Below, piece by piece: positions 34,800-42,926 of a stretch of DNA of 43,507 nucleotides. Source of the stretch: Microcaldota archaeon (GTDB taxonomy: Archaea > Micrarchaeota > Micrarchaeia > Norongarragalinales > Norongarragalinaceae); contig JABWCK010000003.1 in assembly GCA_013360305.1 (NCBI GenBank), positions 1 through 43,507 on the forward strand, read 5' to 3'. Below the pieces are notes generated by a model. That model was not told the origin of the DNA, did not search any database, and saw nothing but the letters and a program-made list of their open reading frames with translations. Position numbers and translations under genes: made by a program. The number at the start of each line of letters is the position of its first letter. The stretch's first letter is position 1.

Positions 34800-35999
34800 A
34801 TGCAACCTGAATTAAATATTGGTACAATCGGACACGTGGACCACGGTAAAACCACGCTCACTCAAGCCTTAAGCGGCAAGTGGGCCGACACGCATTCTGA
34901 AGAATTAAAGAGAGGAATTACGATAAAACTAGGTTACGCTGACGTAATGGTTTACAAAGCAACCGACGCTGCAGGAAAAACTTTTTACACCACTAACGAA
35001 AAAGACGCTAAAGCTAAGAAAATCGAGCCAGCAAGAAAAATCAGCTTGATTGACGCGCCAGGGCACGAAACCTTAATGGCTACAGTCATCGCGGCTTCAA
35101 GCATTATGGATGGAGCATTGTTCGTAATAGCTGCAAACGAAGACTGCCCGCAGCCTCAAACAATCGAGCACTTGACGATCCTAGAAGCGTCTGGAATAAA
35201 AAACGTAATAATCGTTCAAAACAAAGTCGACTTAGTATCTAAAGAAAAAGCCTTGACGCATTACAAGCAAATCAAACAATTCTTGAAAGGAACTTCAATC
35301 GAAGAAGCACCAATCATTCCAATCGCTGCAAACGTAGGCGTAAACTTAGACTCATTACTTCAAGCAATCCAGGAACACATTCAAACCCCAAAGAGGGATG
35401 AAAAAAAACCACCAAAACTATTAGTCGCTAGAAGCTTTGACGTAAACAAGCCAGGCACGCCAATCGACAAGTTGAAAGGCGGAATCCTAGGCGGTTCGCT
35501 AGTGCACGGCGTTTTAAAAATAGGCGACGAAATAAGCATTTTGCCAGGCGCTTATCGAAAAAAGAAAAACAAAGACTATTACGAACCATTGAAGACTAAA
35601 ATAATTGGTTTAGCAACTGGAAGCGAGAAACTAACCGAAGCCAAACCCGGCGGATTGATAGCAATCTTAACCGAACTAGACCCTGCTTTAGCACATTCAG
35701 ACTTCCTAGTTGGTAATGTCGCCGGCAAAAACTTGCCAGAAACACTAACAGAAATAACAGTAGAAGTAACTCCACTCAAGAGAACAATGCACAACTTTAA
35801 GGACGCATTAAAACAAAACGAGCCAGTCATTTTAGGAGCGGGAACTACTACTACCGTCGGATTCGTTGAATCAATCAAGAAGAAAAACGCTAAAATCATG
35901 CTCAAAAAACCATTATGCATAGACGGAACCGACCAAATCGCTATCTTAAAGAAAGCAGATAACGGCTGGAGACTATACGGCACTGCAAAACTAACGTGA
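34800..35999 (+). CDS. eif2g: Translation initiation factor aIF2 subunit gamma
   Basis: QPELNIGTIGHVDHGKTTLTQALSGKWADTHSEELKRGITIKLGYAD; ISLIDAPGHETLMATVIAASSIMDGALFVIAANEDCPQPQT; IVQNKVDLV. Confidence 0.95.
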   Translation: MQPELNIGTIGHVDHGKTTLTQALSGKWADTHSEELKRGITIKLGYADVMVYKATDAAGKTFYTTNEKDAKAKKIEPARKISLIDAPGHETLMATVIAASSIMDGALFVIAANEDCPQPQTIEHLTILEASGIKNVIIVQNKVDLVSKEKALTHYKQIKQFLKGTSIEEAPIIPIAANVGVNLDSLLQAIQEHIQTPKRDEKKPPKLLVARSFDVNKPGTPIDKLKGGILGGSLVHGVLKIGDEISILPGAYRKKKNKDYYEPLKTKIIGLATGSEKLTEAKPGGLIAILTELDPALAHSDFLVGNVAGKNLPETLTEITVEVTPLKRTMHNFKDALKQNEPVILGAGTTTTVGFVESIKKKNAKIMLKKPLCIDGTDQIAILKKADNGWRLYGTAKLT

Positions 36000-36006
36000 A
36001 AAAAAG

Positions 36007-36636
36007 ATGCGCATATTATTACTCGGACCTCCAGGTGCAGGCAAGGGAACGCAAGCTAAACTCTTAAAAGAAAAACTAAGCATTCCCCACATTTCAACTG
36101 GACAAATATTCAGGAAAGAAATGGCAGACAAAACTGAACTAGGATTATTCGCTAAACAATTCATCGACAAAGGAGAACTAGTACCAGACCAAATAGTAGT
36201 AGACATCGTCCGGGAAAGACTAGGACACGACGACTGCAACGAAGGATTCATACTCGACGGTTTCCCCAGAACAGAAACCCAAGCAGTCGAGTTAGATGCT
36301 CTACTAACTGAAATGAACTTGAAGCTTCAAGCAGTAATAAACATATCCATACCAGAAGAAGTACTAGTACACAGGTTAAGCGACCGTTTTACTTGCAAGG
36401 AATGCGACGCAATATACAACGAAAAAGTCGATAAATGCATAAAGTGCGGAGGAGACATTTACACTCGCGCAGACGACTCACCTCAAGTAGTCAGAGAAAG
36501 ACTGCAAGTATACAACAACCGCACTCAACCAATCCTCAACTACTACGCCAGGCAAAACCGCCTGCAAGAAGTAAACGGCAACCAAACCGTTGAAGAAGTA
36601 CTGCAAGAAATAATGAAGATAATAACAAAACATTGA
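36007..36636 (+). CDS. adk: Adenylate kinase with zinc-binding lid
   Basis: MRILLLGPPGAGKGTQAKLL; FILDGFPRTETQA; lid CKECDAIYNEKVDKCIKCGG. Confidence 0.95.
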   Translation: MRILLLGPPGAGKGTQAKLLKEKLSIPHISTGQIFRKEMADKTELGLFAKQFIDKGELVPDQIVVDIVRERLGHDDCNEGFILDGFPRTETQAVELDALLTEMNLKLQAVINISIPEEVLVHRLSDRFTCKECDAIYNEKVDKCIKCGGDIYTRADDSPQVVRERLQVYNNRTQPILNYYARQNRLQEVNGNQTVEEVLQEIMKIITKH

Positions 36637-36708
36637 TTAACGAAAAAAACCAGTAAATATTTTTCATTCCCCTAAAACCTTTTTGGTAAAAAAAAAAAGT
36701 TCTTTGAT

Positions 36709-36733
36709 AAAACTTTCTTGTTAAGAAAGTTTT
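36709..36733. repeat. Perfect hairpin AAAACTTTCTT-GTT-AAGAAAGTTTT abutting the tRNA-Lys 5' end
   Basis: 11-bp arms, 3-nt loop; the next base (36734) is tRNA position 1. Confidence 0.88.
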
Positions 36734-36808
36734 GGGCCCTTAGCTCAGCTTGGCCAGAGCGCCTGACTTTTAATCAGGATGTCAGGGGTTCAAATCCCCT
36801 AGGGCCCG
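36734..36808 (+). tRNA. tRNA-Lys (anticodon TTT)
   Basis: Acceptor GGGCCCT/AGGGCCC; D-arm GCTC/GAGC; anticodon stem-loop CCTGA-CTTTTAA-TCAGG; T-arm AGGGG-TTCAAAT-CCCCT; no encoded CCA. Confidence 0.95.
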
Positions 36809-36811
36809 TTT

Positions 36812-36931
36812 GCCCACCTAAGAGGAAAGCGTTCCTCCTAACTGGTCGACCTACCTCCTTCAATTAGTTTTTGGGGTTGAAAGCCTTTTAGAAAAAGGCT
36901 TTCGTTCTAAATCCCCCCCCTAGGGCCCGTT
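36812..36931. mobile_element. Small element downstream of tRNA-Lys, ending in a duplicated tRNA 3' end (tentative)
   Basis: TAGGGCCCGTTT at 36800-36811 and again at 36921-36932; between them a GAGGAA-AGCG-TTCCTC hairpin, ACTGGTCGACC, and an 11-bp-arm hairpin inside a T-arm-like GGGGTT..GTTCTAAATCCCC. Confidence 0.4.
36879..36903. repeat. Perfect hairpin GAAAGCCTTTT-AGA-AAAAGGCTTTC inside a T-arm-like sequence
   Basis: 11-bp arms, 3-nt loop; flanked on both sides by GTT. Confidence 0.88.
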
Positions 36932-36961
36932 TTTAACTCCACTCCAACTAATAGTATTATT

Positions 36962-37321
36962 GTGAAGATTGTTTTGGATTCTAGCGCGTTGATTTCGGTT
37001 ATTCAGGAAAAAACCGATGTTATCGAGTTAGTTTCGGATTTGGTTGATGAAGCGGAATTCTTGGCGTTAAAGCAATCTTTAGACGAAATCAAGACTAAAA
37101 GCAATCCCTTGTTTGAAGCTATTTCTATGTACTTGCAGAAAAAAAACGTTGAAATCATTACCGGCACTGAAAAAAAGCCGGATGATTGTGTTTTGAAGTT
37201 AGCTGAGAAAGAAAAAGCGTTAGTAGTTACTAACGATTTGCGGTTGAAAGCAAGGTTAAAAAAGCTAGGAATACAAGTTATTACGTTGCGCGAGAAGCGT
37301 TTTCCTCGCTTGTCGCAATAA
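36962..37321 (+). CDS. PIN-domain protein (Fcf1/Utp24-like or VapC-like)
   Basis: KIVLDSSALISVIQEKTDVIEL..KPDDCVLKLAEKEKALVVTNDLRLKARLKKLGIQVITLR; GTG start. Confidence 0.83.
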   Translation: MKIVLDSSALISVIQEKTDVIELVSDLVDEAEFLALKQSLDEIKTKSNPLFEAISMYLQKKNVEIITGTEKKPDDCVLKLAEKEKALVVTNDLRLKARLKKLGIQVITLREKRFPRLSQ

Positions 37322-37362
37322 AAAAAGAGAAAGACTATTTTTTTTATAAAAGGTGATTTGTT

Positions 37363-37911
37363 TTGTATCAGTTAACTACTTTCCATCAATCAGTTAGAGT
37401 TCCTCCAAACTTGTTTGGTTTGAAATTAGAAGAAGCAGCCTTAAAGATTTTACGAGAACAAAAAGAAAGAACTATCGATAAAGAAAACGGCGTAATCATT
37501 ACTATTCAAAACGTTGAAGTAAAATCATCAGGCAAAGTATTGCAAGGAGACGGAGCTGCTTATTTTGATGTAAACTACGAAGCACTAGTCTTCAAGCCAA
37601 TTGTTAACGAAATTGTTTCAGGCGATGTTTCTGAAATAGTAGAATTCGGAGCATTCGTTAGAATGGGACCCATTGACGGGTTAGTTCACGTTTCACAAGT
37701 AGCTAATGACTTCTTTAGCTTCGACAAGAAAACCGGAAACTTAGTTGGTCGCGAAAGCAAGAAGTCATTAAAGAAAGGAGATGTAGTTAAAGCAAAAGTA
37801 GCTACCGTCAGCTTGAAAGATACTGTAGCGAATTCAAAGATTGCTTTGACTATGAGGCCTTTAGCCAAGCAAAGTGCAGGAAAGAAAACAGAAAGAAAGA
37901 AAAAAGCCTGA
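37363..37911 (+). CDS. rpoE1: DNA-directed RNA polymerase subunit E' (Rpb7-like)
   Basis: VRVPPNLFG..ALKILREQKERTIDKENGVIITI; S1 domain GDVSEIVEFGAFVRMGPIDGLVHVSQV; TTG start with GGTGAT SD. Confidence 0.95.
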   Translation: MYQLTTFHQSVRVPPNLFGLKLEEAALKILREQKERTIDKENGVIITIQNVEVKSSGKVLQGDGAAYFDVNYEALVFKPIVNEIVSGDVSEIVEFGAFVRMGPIDGLVHVSQVANDFFSFDKKTGNLVGRESKKSLKKGDVVKAKVATVSLKDTVANSKIALTMRPLAKQSAGKKTERKKKA

Positions 37912-37942
37912 ATAGTAAACATTTAAAAGGAGTGCGTTAGAA

Positions 37943-38125
37943 ATGGTTGAAAAAGCATGTAAAAAATGCAGGACGATAGTTAATGGTGAAGTTTGCCCCG
38001 CTTGTGGTGGGACTGACTTGACTAAGAATTGGGAGGGATATATTTTATTATTCAATCCCTCTGAAGACATTGGAAAAGCCTTGAATGCCAAGGTTCCAGG
38101 CAAGTACGCTTTGAAAATAAAGTGA
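37943..38125 (+). CDS. spt4: Transcription elongation factor Spt4 / RpoE2
   Basis: KACKKCRTIVNGEVCPACGGTDLTKNWEGYILLFNPSEDIGKALNAKVPGKYALKI. Confidence 0.93.
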   Translation: MVEKACKKCRTIVNGEVCPACGGTDLTKNWEGYILLFNPSEDIGKALNAKVPGKYALKIK

Positions 38126-38652
38126 GGTTGAGGGAAAAAGTGATTTTTGACAAGACGACTCGAATAACGACGACTATAGCAGCATTCCTATTTGGATTGC
38201 TTTCGCTGTATTCAATATGGCCTTTTTACAAGGGAATAGAATACGCATTGTTTCCATCATTCGTCGAGGGAGTAGTACTAATTGCTACAGTCTTGTTGTT
38301 GGGATTAGCTTGCTTGTGGGCTTCATGGGCAATGTATTCGTCACTAAACTCGCCATTATTCCCTAAATTAAGCGAAGACAACTTGATTTTAGGAGGAATA
38401 GCATTCTTTGGAATTGGATTCACTGCAGTGCTTCAATTGATTGACTTTATTTGGTTGTCGGAAAACGGTTTCGTTTACGACTTGTCATTCAGTATTATAG
38501 TATTCATGGGATTCCTCGGATTTATTGGAGGAAGGCTATTAATGAACGCTGGATTGAACTTGAAGCCTCACGAGAACGCGACGCGCCACTTGTTGAAGAG
38601 GTACGGCTTCATTAAAGAGCACAAAACAGCTGCAAAGAAGAAAAGGAAATAG
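38122..38652 (+). CDS. Membrane protein of unknown function
   Basis: About 4 hydrophobic segments; GTG start overlapping the spt4 stop (GTGA). Confidence 0.6.
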   Translation: MRLREKVIFDKTTRITTTIAAFLFGLLSLYSIWPFYKGIEYALFPSFVEGVVLIATVLLLGLACLWASWAMYSSLNSPLFPKLSEDNLILGGIAFFGIGFTAVLQLIDFIWLSENGFVYDLSFSIIVFMGFLGFIGGRLLMNAGLNLKPHENATRHLLKRYGFIKEHKTAAKKKRK

Positions 38653-38723
38653 TTAAAAAAACCAAACAACACTATTTTCTTTTCCTCGTTTTTAATTTTT
38701 ACAAGACAGGTGAATTTTAAGTC

Positions 38724-38999
38724 ATGAAAGTAATTAATGAAGCTCAAAACGCTTTGTACGATAGAAAAGAAGTAGAAGCAGAATTTGACTCTACTAAAGG
38801 AACTACAACTAGGCAACACGCGTTGCAGGAATTAAAAACAAAATACGGAGAGAACATAGTAATAGTCAGCATCAACCAATCATCTGGTTCTAAAAAATGC
38901 ACGGTAATGGCTAGAGTTTACTCTGACAAAGCTAAAATGGAAAAACTAGAACCAGCATACAGGTTCAAGAGAAGCGAACCAAAGGAGGCTAAGAAATAA
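38724..38999 (+). CDS. rps24e: 30S ribosomal protein eS24
   Basis: [62 protein letters not shown]. Confidence 0.93.
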   Translation: MKVINEAQNALYDRKEVEAEFDSTKGTTTRQHALQELKTKYGENIVIVSINQSSGSKKCTVMARVYSDKAKMEKLEPAYRFKRSEPKEAKK

Positions 39000-39001
39000 A
39001 A

Positions 39002-39157
39002 ATGGCTGAAAAAAAAACTGACGCTAAACAAAAAAAGACAACTAAGTACGAAAAGAAAAAATACTGCCCCAAGTGCGGTCCAGGAACTAGCTTAGCAGAA
39101 CACAAGGACAGGCGTTCATGCGGAAAATGCGGTTACTTGGAAAAAAAGAATGATTGA
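39002..39157 (+). CDS. rps27ae: 30S ribosomal protein eS27 (S27ae type)
   Basis: Translated by hand: [51 protein letters not shown]; two CxxC pairs. Absent from the ORF track (51 aa). Confidence 0.9.
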   Translation: MAEKKTDAKQKKTTKYEKKKYCPKCGPGTSLAEHKDRRSCGKCGYLEKKND

Positions 39158-39671
39158 AACACTAATTACAGTCCTATCAATCGCTTTCATCCCAATATTT
39201 TTACTCTTGTTTTTTGAAAAAACTAGCTTGAAGCAAGTTCCTAGAAAACTAGGTTTTGTTTACAACAAAAACACGCTTTTCAACTCGCTTAAACTATTTT
39301 TGTACCTACTAATAGCATTATTCCTAGTCAACGCAATACTAGCATTTTTAGGATTGAGCGATGAAGGCAAAATAATCGACTTCATTAAAACCAAAAGCAT
39401 CTTGACTTTACTAATAGCGATTACGCTGTCGCCAATAGTTGAAGAAATGCTTTTCAGAGGATACTTAGTTCCAAGAATAGGCGTAGTGTTTTCATCACTG
39501 GTTTTTGGTGGACTGCATTACGCTTATGGAAGCACTACTCAAATTATTGGAACAATAATAGCAGGAATAATACTGGGATTGAATTACCGCAAAAACAAGG
39601 ACTTGACTTCATGCATTATTGCACACGCGTTGTACAACGCAACTAGCTTAATGTTGTTTTTCTACTTATAG
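39150..39671 (+). CDS. CPBP/CAAX-type intramembrane metalloprotease
   Basis: [18 protein letters not shown] (EExxxR), [23 protein letters not shown]-like third motif. Confidence 0.9.
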   Translation: MIETLITVLSIAFIPIFLLLFFEKTSLKQVPRKLGFVYNKNTLFNSLKLFLYLLIALFLVNAILAFLGLSDEGKIIDFIKTKSILTLLIAITLSPIVEEMLFRGYLVPRIGVVFSSLVFGGLHYAYGSTTQIIGTIIAGIILGLNYRKNKDLTSCIIAHALYNATSLMLFFYL

Positions 39672-39784
39672 CAGCATTGCTTGGCTTGTTTGCCTGAACC
39701 ACACTCGCAAGGAGAACAGCAGTGGTTGAATGGCTTGCCTGAACCGCAGTAACAATTAGGCTTGCTTGGCAAGGCAGAATCCAT
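39662..39784 (-). CDS. Tiny tandem SEC-C motif protein (40 aa)
   Basis: Reverse complement translates to [40 protein letters not shown]; two CxCGSGK..(H/Q)CC zinc motifs. Absent from the ORF track. Confidence 0.78.
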   Translation of the reverse strand: MDSALPSKPNCYCGSGKPFNHCCSPCECGSGKQAKQCCYK

Positions 39785-39870
39785 AAACATATCAAAAAAA
39801 AGAAGGTTTTAAGCTAAATTAAAGCCATTCGTTTGAATTTAAAAGAAACAGGAATGAAATATTTAACGCA

Positions 39871-40839
39871 ATGTTTTACTTAGGAATAGAATCAACTGCT
39901 CACACGCTAGGAATAGGCGTTTTCGATTCTGGAAAGCAAAAAATACTAGCCAACGCTCTAGACCGGTACGATTTGGGAAAGAAAGGGTTTATTCCTAGAA
40001 AACTAGCCGAACACCATGAGAAAGTCTTCAGCAAAGTCTTAAAACAAGCCTTGACGGAAAGTAAAGTTAAGCTAAGCGATTTTGACGCTATTGCTTACAG
40101 CCAAGGACCCGGAATCGGCCACTGCCTGCACGTTGGGCTAATTGCAGCTAAGAGCTTGAGCGAGTTGACTGGAAAACCGTTAATTCCAGTAAACCACTGC
40201 GTTTCGCATATCGAAGTAACTCGCTTCTTTACTAAACTAAAAGACCCGGTGATAGTTTACGTTTCAGGCGGAAACACTCAAATAATTGCGAGAAAAGGAG
40301 ATTCGTATAAAGTATTAGGCGAAACTCTCGACTTGGGTTTGGGTAATTTTTTAGACAATTTGGGAAGAACTCTAAATTTAACCCCGCCTAATGCGATTGG
40401 AGTAATGAATTCTGCAAAAGGCGAGTTAATAGACTTGCCTTACTCGATTAAAGGAATGAATGTTTCTTTCACAGGATTATTGACCAAGTGCGAGAAACTA
40501 ATGACTGAAGTCAGCAAAAAAGACTTGTGTTATTCGGCTCAAGAAACGAGTTTCGCAATGATTGTAGAAGCAACCGAACGAGCATTAAAACACTTAAACA
40601 AAAAAGAAGTCATAGTATGCGGAGGAGTAGCGTGCAATACTCGCTTGCAAGAAATGCTTGCAATAATGAGCAAAGAAAACCACTGTCGCTTCGGCGTAGC
40701 AAAAGACGAATTTAATCGCGATAACGGCGCAATGATTGCTTTAACTGGATCTAAAGCGTTTGAAGCAAACTGTGTTTCTAAAGAGGAAGGAGTAAACCAA
40801 AAACAACGAACGGATTCAGTTAAAATTTGCTGGGACTAA
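39871..40839 (+). CDS. kae1: tRNA N6-adenosine threonylcarbamoyltransferase Kae1
   Basis: YLGIESTAHTLGIGVFD; AYSQGPGIGHCLHVGLIAAKSL; PVNHCVSHIEVTRF; VSGGNTQI; VCGGVACNTRLQEML. Confidence 0.95.
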   Translation: MFYLGIESTAHTLGIGVFDSGKQKILANALDRYDLGKKGFIPRKLAEHHEKVFSKVLKQALTESKVKLSDFDAIAYSQGPGIGHCLHVGLIAAKSLSELTGKPLIPVNHCVSHIEVTRFFTKLKDPVIVYVSGGNTQIIARKGDSYKVLGETLDLGLGNFLDNLGRTLNLTPPNAIGVMNSAKGELIDLPYSIKGMNVSFTGLLTKCEKLMTEVSKKDLCYSAQETSFAMIVEATERALKHLNKKEVIVCGGVACNTRLQEMLAIMSKENHCRFGVAKDEFNRDNGAMIALTGSKAFEANCVSKEEGVNQKQRTDSVKICWD

Positions 40840-40888
40840 AAGGTTTAAATTCTATACGAAACCAAATTCTTTCAGGAGGCAATCGAGA

Positions 40889-41530
40889 ATGAAGACTAGA
40901 ATCGTTAAACTAGAGTCTAAAATGGAAAAAATGGGGAAGGCTGTAGACTTAATAGTCAAAGCCATCCACAACAAAGGAGTCGTAGTATTCCCAACTGAAT
41001 CAAGCTACGGAATAGGCTGCGACGCTACTAATGAAGAAGCTTTGAGAAAAGTATTCGAATTGAAAGGCAGAGGCGAACAAAAATCATTTCCAATACTAGT
41101 CAGCGACAAGCGCATGGCTAAAGAATACGGAGAATTCAGCCAAGAAGGCGAGTTCTTAATGGAAAAATACATGCCTGGACCACTCACGTTGGTTGTCAAC
41201 AAGAAAAACAACTTGCCCGACTTGCTAAGCAAGGAAGGAATAGCTATACGAATTCCTTCACGCGAAGTATGCCGCATAATAGTACAAGAAGCAGGCTTGC
41301 CTTTAGTTGGAACGAGCGCTACTACTACTGAATCAGACCAGCCATTATACAAAATAATCGACGTAATAGAAGCATTTAGAGACAAAGTCGATGTAATTTT
41401 AGACGCTGGAGACTTGCCGCCACTACACCCGTCAACAGTCATAGACGTTAGAACTAACCCGCCTAAAGTATTAAGAGATGGACAACTAGCTTCTAAAGAC
41501 TTGCTTAGAGATTTGGAAAAATTTAAATGA
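40889..41530 (+). CDS. sua5: L-threonylcarbamoyladenylate synthase (Sua5/YrdC)
   Basis: GVVVFPTESSYGIGCDATNEEALRKVFELKGRGEQKSFPILVSD; MPGPLTLVV; IAIRIPSREVCRII; LVGTSATTT; HPSTVIDV. Confidence 0.95.
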   Translation: MKTRIVKLESKMEKMGKAVDLIVKAIHNKGVVVFPTESSYGIGCDATNEEALRKVFELKGRGEQKSFPILVSDKRMAKEYGEFSQEGEFLMEKYMPGPLTLVVNKKNNLPDLLSKEGIAIRIPSREVCRIIVQEAGLPLVGTSATTTESDQPLYKIIDVIEAFRDKVDVILDAGDLPPLHPSTVIDVRTNPPKVLRDGQLASKDLLRDLEKFK

Positions 41531-42090
41531 AAGTCTTAAGTGAAGGCGCTGAAGCAGTCATTTACGCTAAAGGCAAACACTTAGTCAAGAAACGCTTGGC
41601 AAAAAAGTACAGGGACTCCAAGCTAGACTCTAAACTCAGAAGCGAACGCACTCGAAGAGAAGCGAAAGTACTTGAAAAAGCTGCATTATTACGCGTGCCT
41701 AAACTAATTACTTATAACGAATACGAGATTGAGTTCAGTAAAGAACCTGGCGTTTTAGCTAGCAGTACAAAATTAAGCAATAAAACACTTGAAGAAATAG
41801 GCAAAAACTTGGCTTTGCTTCACCAAGCAGGAATTACTCACGGAGACTTTACTACCAGCAATATTTTAGTTCACGAAAGCAACCCAGTCATTATCGACTT
41901 TGGTTTGAGTGTTTTTTCTCACGCAGCCGAAGAACAAGCAACGGATTTATTATTGTTTGAGAAAAGCGTTTCTGAAAAAGAATTCTTAGTATTCATAAAA
42001 GCTTACGAGAAACACTTCAAGAACGCTAAACACGCATTGAACCGACTAGAAATAATCAAGCAAAGAGCACGCTATACTGAAAAAAACTAG
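41527..42090 (+). CDS. bud32: Serine/threonine protein kinase Bud32
   Basis: LSEGAEAVIY..LVKKRLAKKYRDSKLDSKLRSERTRREAKVLEKA; GITHGDFTTSNILV..PVIIDFGLS; ATGA overlap with sua5. Confidence 0.95.
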   Translation: MKVLSEGAEAVIYAKGKHLVKKRLAKKYRDSKLDSKLRSERTRREAKVLEKAALLRVPKLITYNEYEIEFSKEPGVLASSTKLSNKTLEEIGKNLALLHQAGITHGDFTTSNILVHESNPVIIDFGLSVFSHAAEEQATDLLLFEKSVSEKEFLVFIKAYEKHFKNAKHALNRLEIIKQRARYTEKN

Positions 42091-42620
42091 TTCTTACGAG
42101 GCGCGTATAATTCTAGTTCTAAAGCATAATTATTATCAAAACCCTTCTCGTTTGCAGCATGCTTATACGCACGATAAATCAAGTCGCTAGCGTCTCTACT
42201 TATTTGCAGTTCTATTCTACGCCTGGCTTCTTTGTTTCGAATTCGCATTGTTTGAGAAAGCCTTTCCCTGACTTTCGCTTCAACTAATTGCTTGAATTTT
42301 TCTAGCCTGGCTTTTTCAACGCCTTGAGCTTTTAACGCATTCCACTGTTGCGTTAACTGCATTCGGTCCCCATTCCAACGCAAGACTGCATCGCGATTAT
42401 CAGGCAAACGATACGAATCTGGTTTGTACTTGTAAGTTATTACTACACTTGGACGCCTTATTTTTTCAACGTAATCAAAATAAGTACTCAACAAATTGTT
42501 TGATTTTCTTTCGAACGCGCGTTTGAAAAAACCATTTAATAAAGAAAAATTAGAAGCAGCACGCTCATAAGTAGTCCTAGAGGCATGCATTCGATCTCTT
42601 AAAACAAATTCTCTCGGCAT
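42087..42620 (-). CDS. Hypothetical Arg/Lys-rich helical protein
   Basis: Complete ORF, compact spacing with neighbour; no family recognised. Confidence 0.55.
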   Translation of the reverse strand: MPREFVLRDRMHASRTTYERAASNFSLLNGFFKRAFERKSNNLLSTYFDYVEKIRRPSVVITYKYKPDSYRLPDNRDAVLRWNGDRMQLTQQWNALKAQGVEKARLEKFKQLVEAKVRERLSQTMRIRNKEARRRIELQISRDASDLIYRAYKHAANEKGFDNNYALELELYAPRKN

Positions 42621-42623
42621 TTC

Positions 42624-42926
42624 TTACATTCCTAATGCTGCTTTTGCTTCTTCGCTCATTTTTTCAGGAGTCCAAGCTGGTTCCCAAACAATATCAACTT
42701 CAACGTGCGTAAAACCAGTTGCGTCCTGAACTGCTTTAATTGCGTCTCTTTGAATAGTCGCCGCCAGCGGGCAACCTGGCGAAGTGAGAGTCATTGAGAC
42801 TAGTATTTTTTCTCCCTCGAACTTTACGTCATAAACTAAACCCAAGTTCACTACATCAATGCCTATTTCTGGGTCGACTACTTTCTTCAACGCATTCAAA
42901 ACTAATTCCTTGTTCATAAAAATCAC
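42624..42926 (-). CDS. MIP18/SufT-like (DUF59) metal-sulfur cluster assembly protein
   Basis: LNALKKVVDPEIGIDVVNLGLVYDVKFEGEKILVSMTLTSPGCPLAATIQRDAIKAV. Confidence 0.93.
   Translation of the reverse strand: MIFMNKELVLNALKKVVDPEIGIDVVNLGLVYDVKFEGEKILVSMTLTSPGCPLAATIQRDAIKAVQDATGFTHVEVDIVWEPAWTPEKMSEEAKAALGM

Noticed and set aside
36841-36860. Resemblance of ACTGGTCGACCTACCTCCTT to the 16S rRNA 3' end (CTGGATCACCTCCTT)
   Set aside because: The match is interrupted and the preceding helix-45 sequence is absent; more likely coincidental CCTCCTT.
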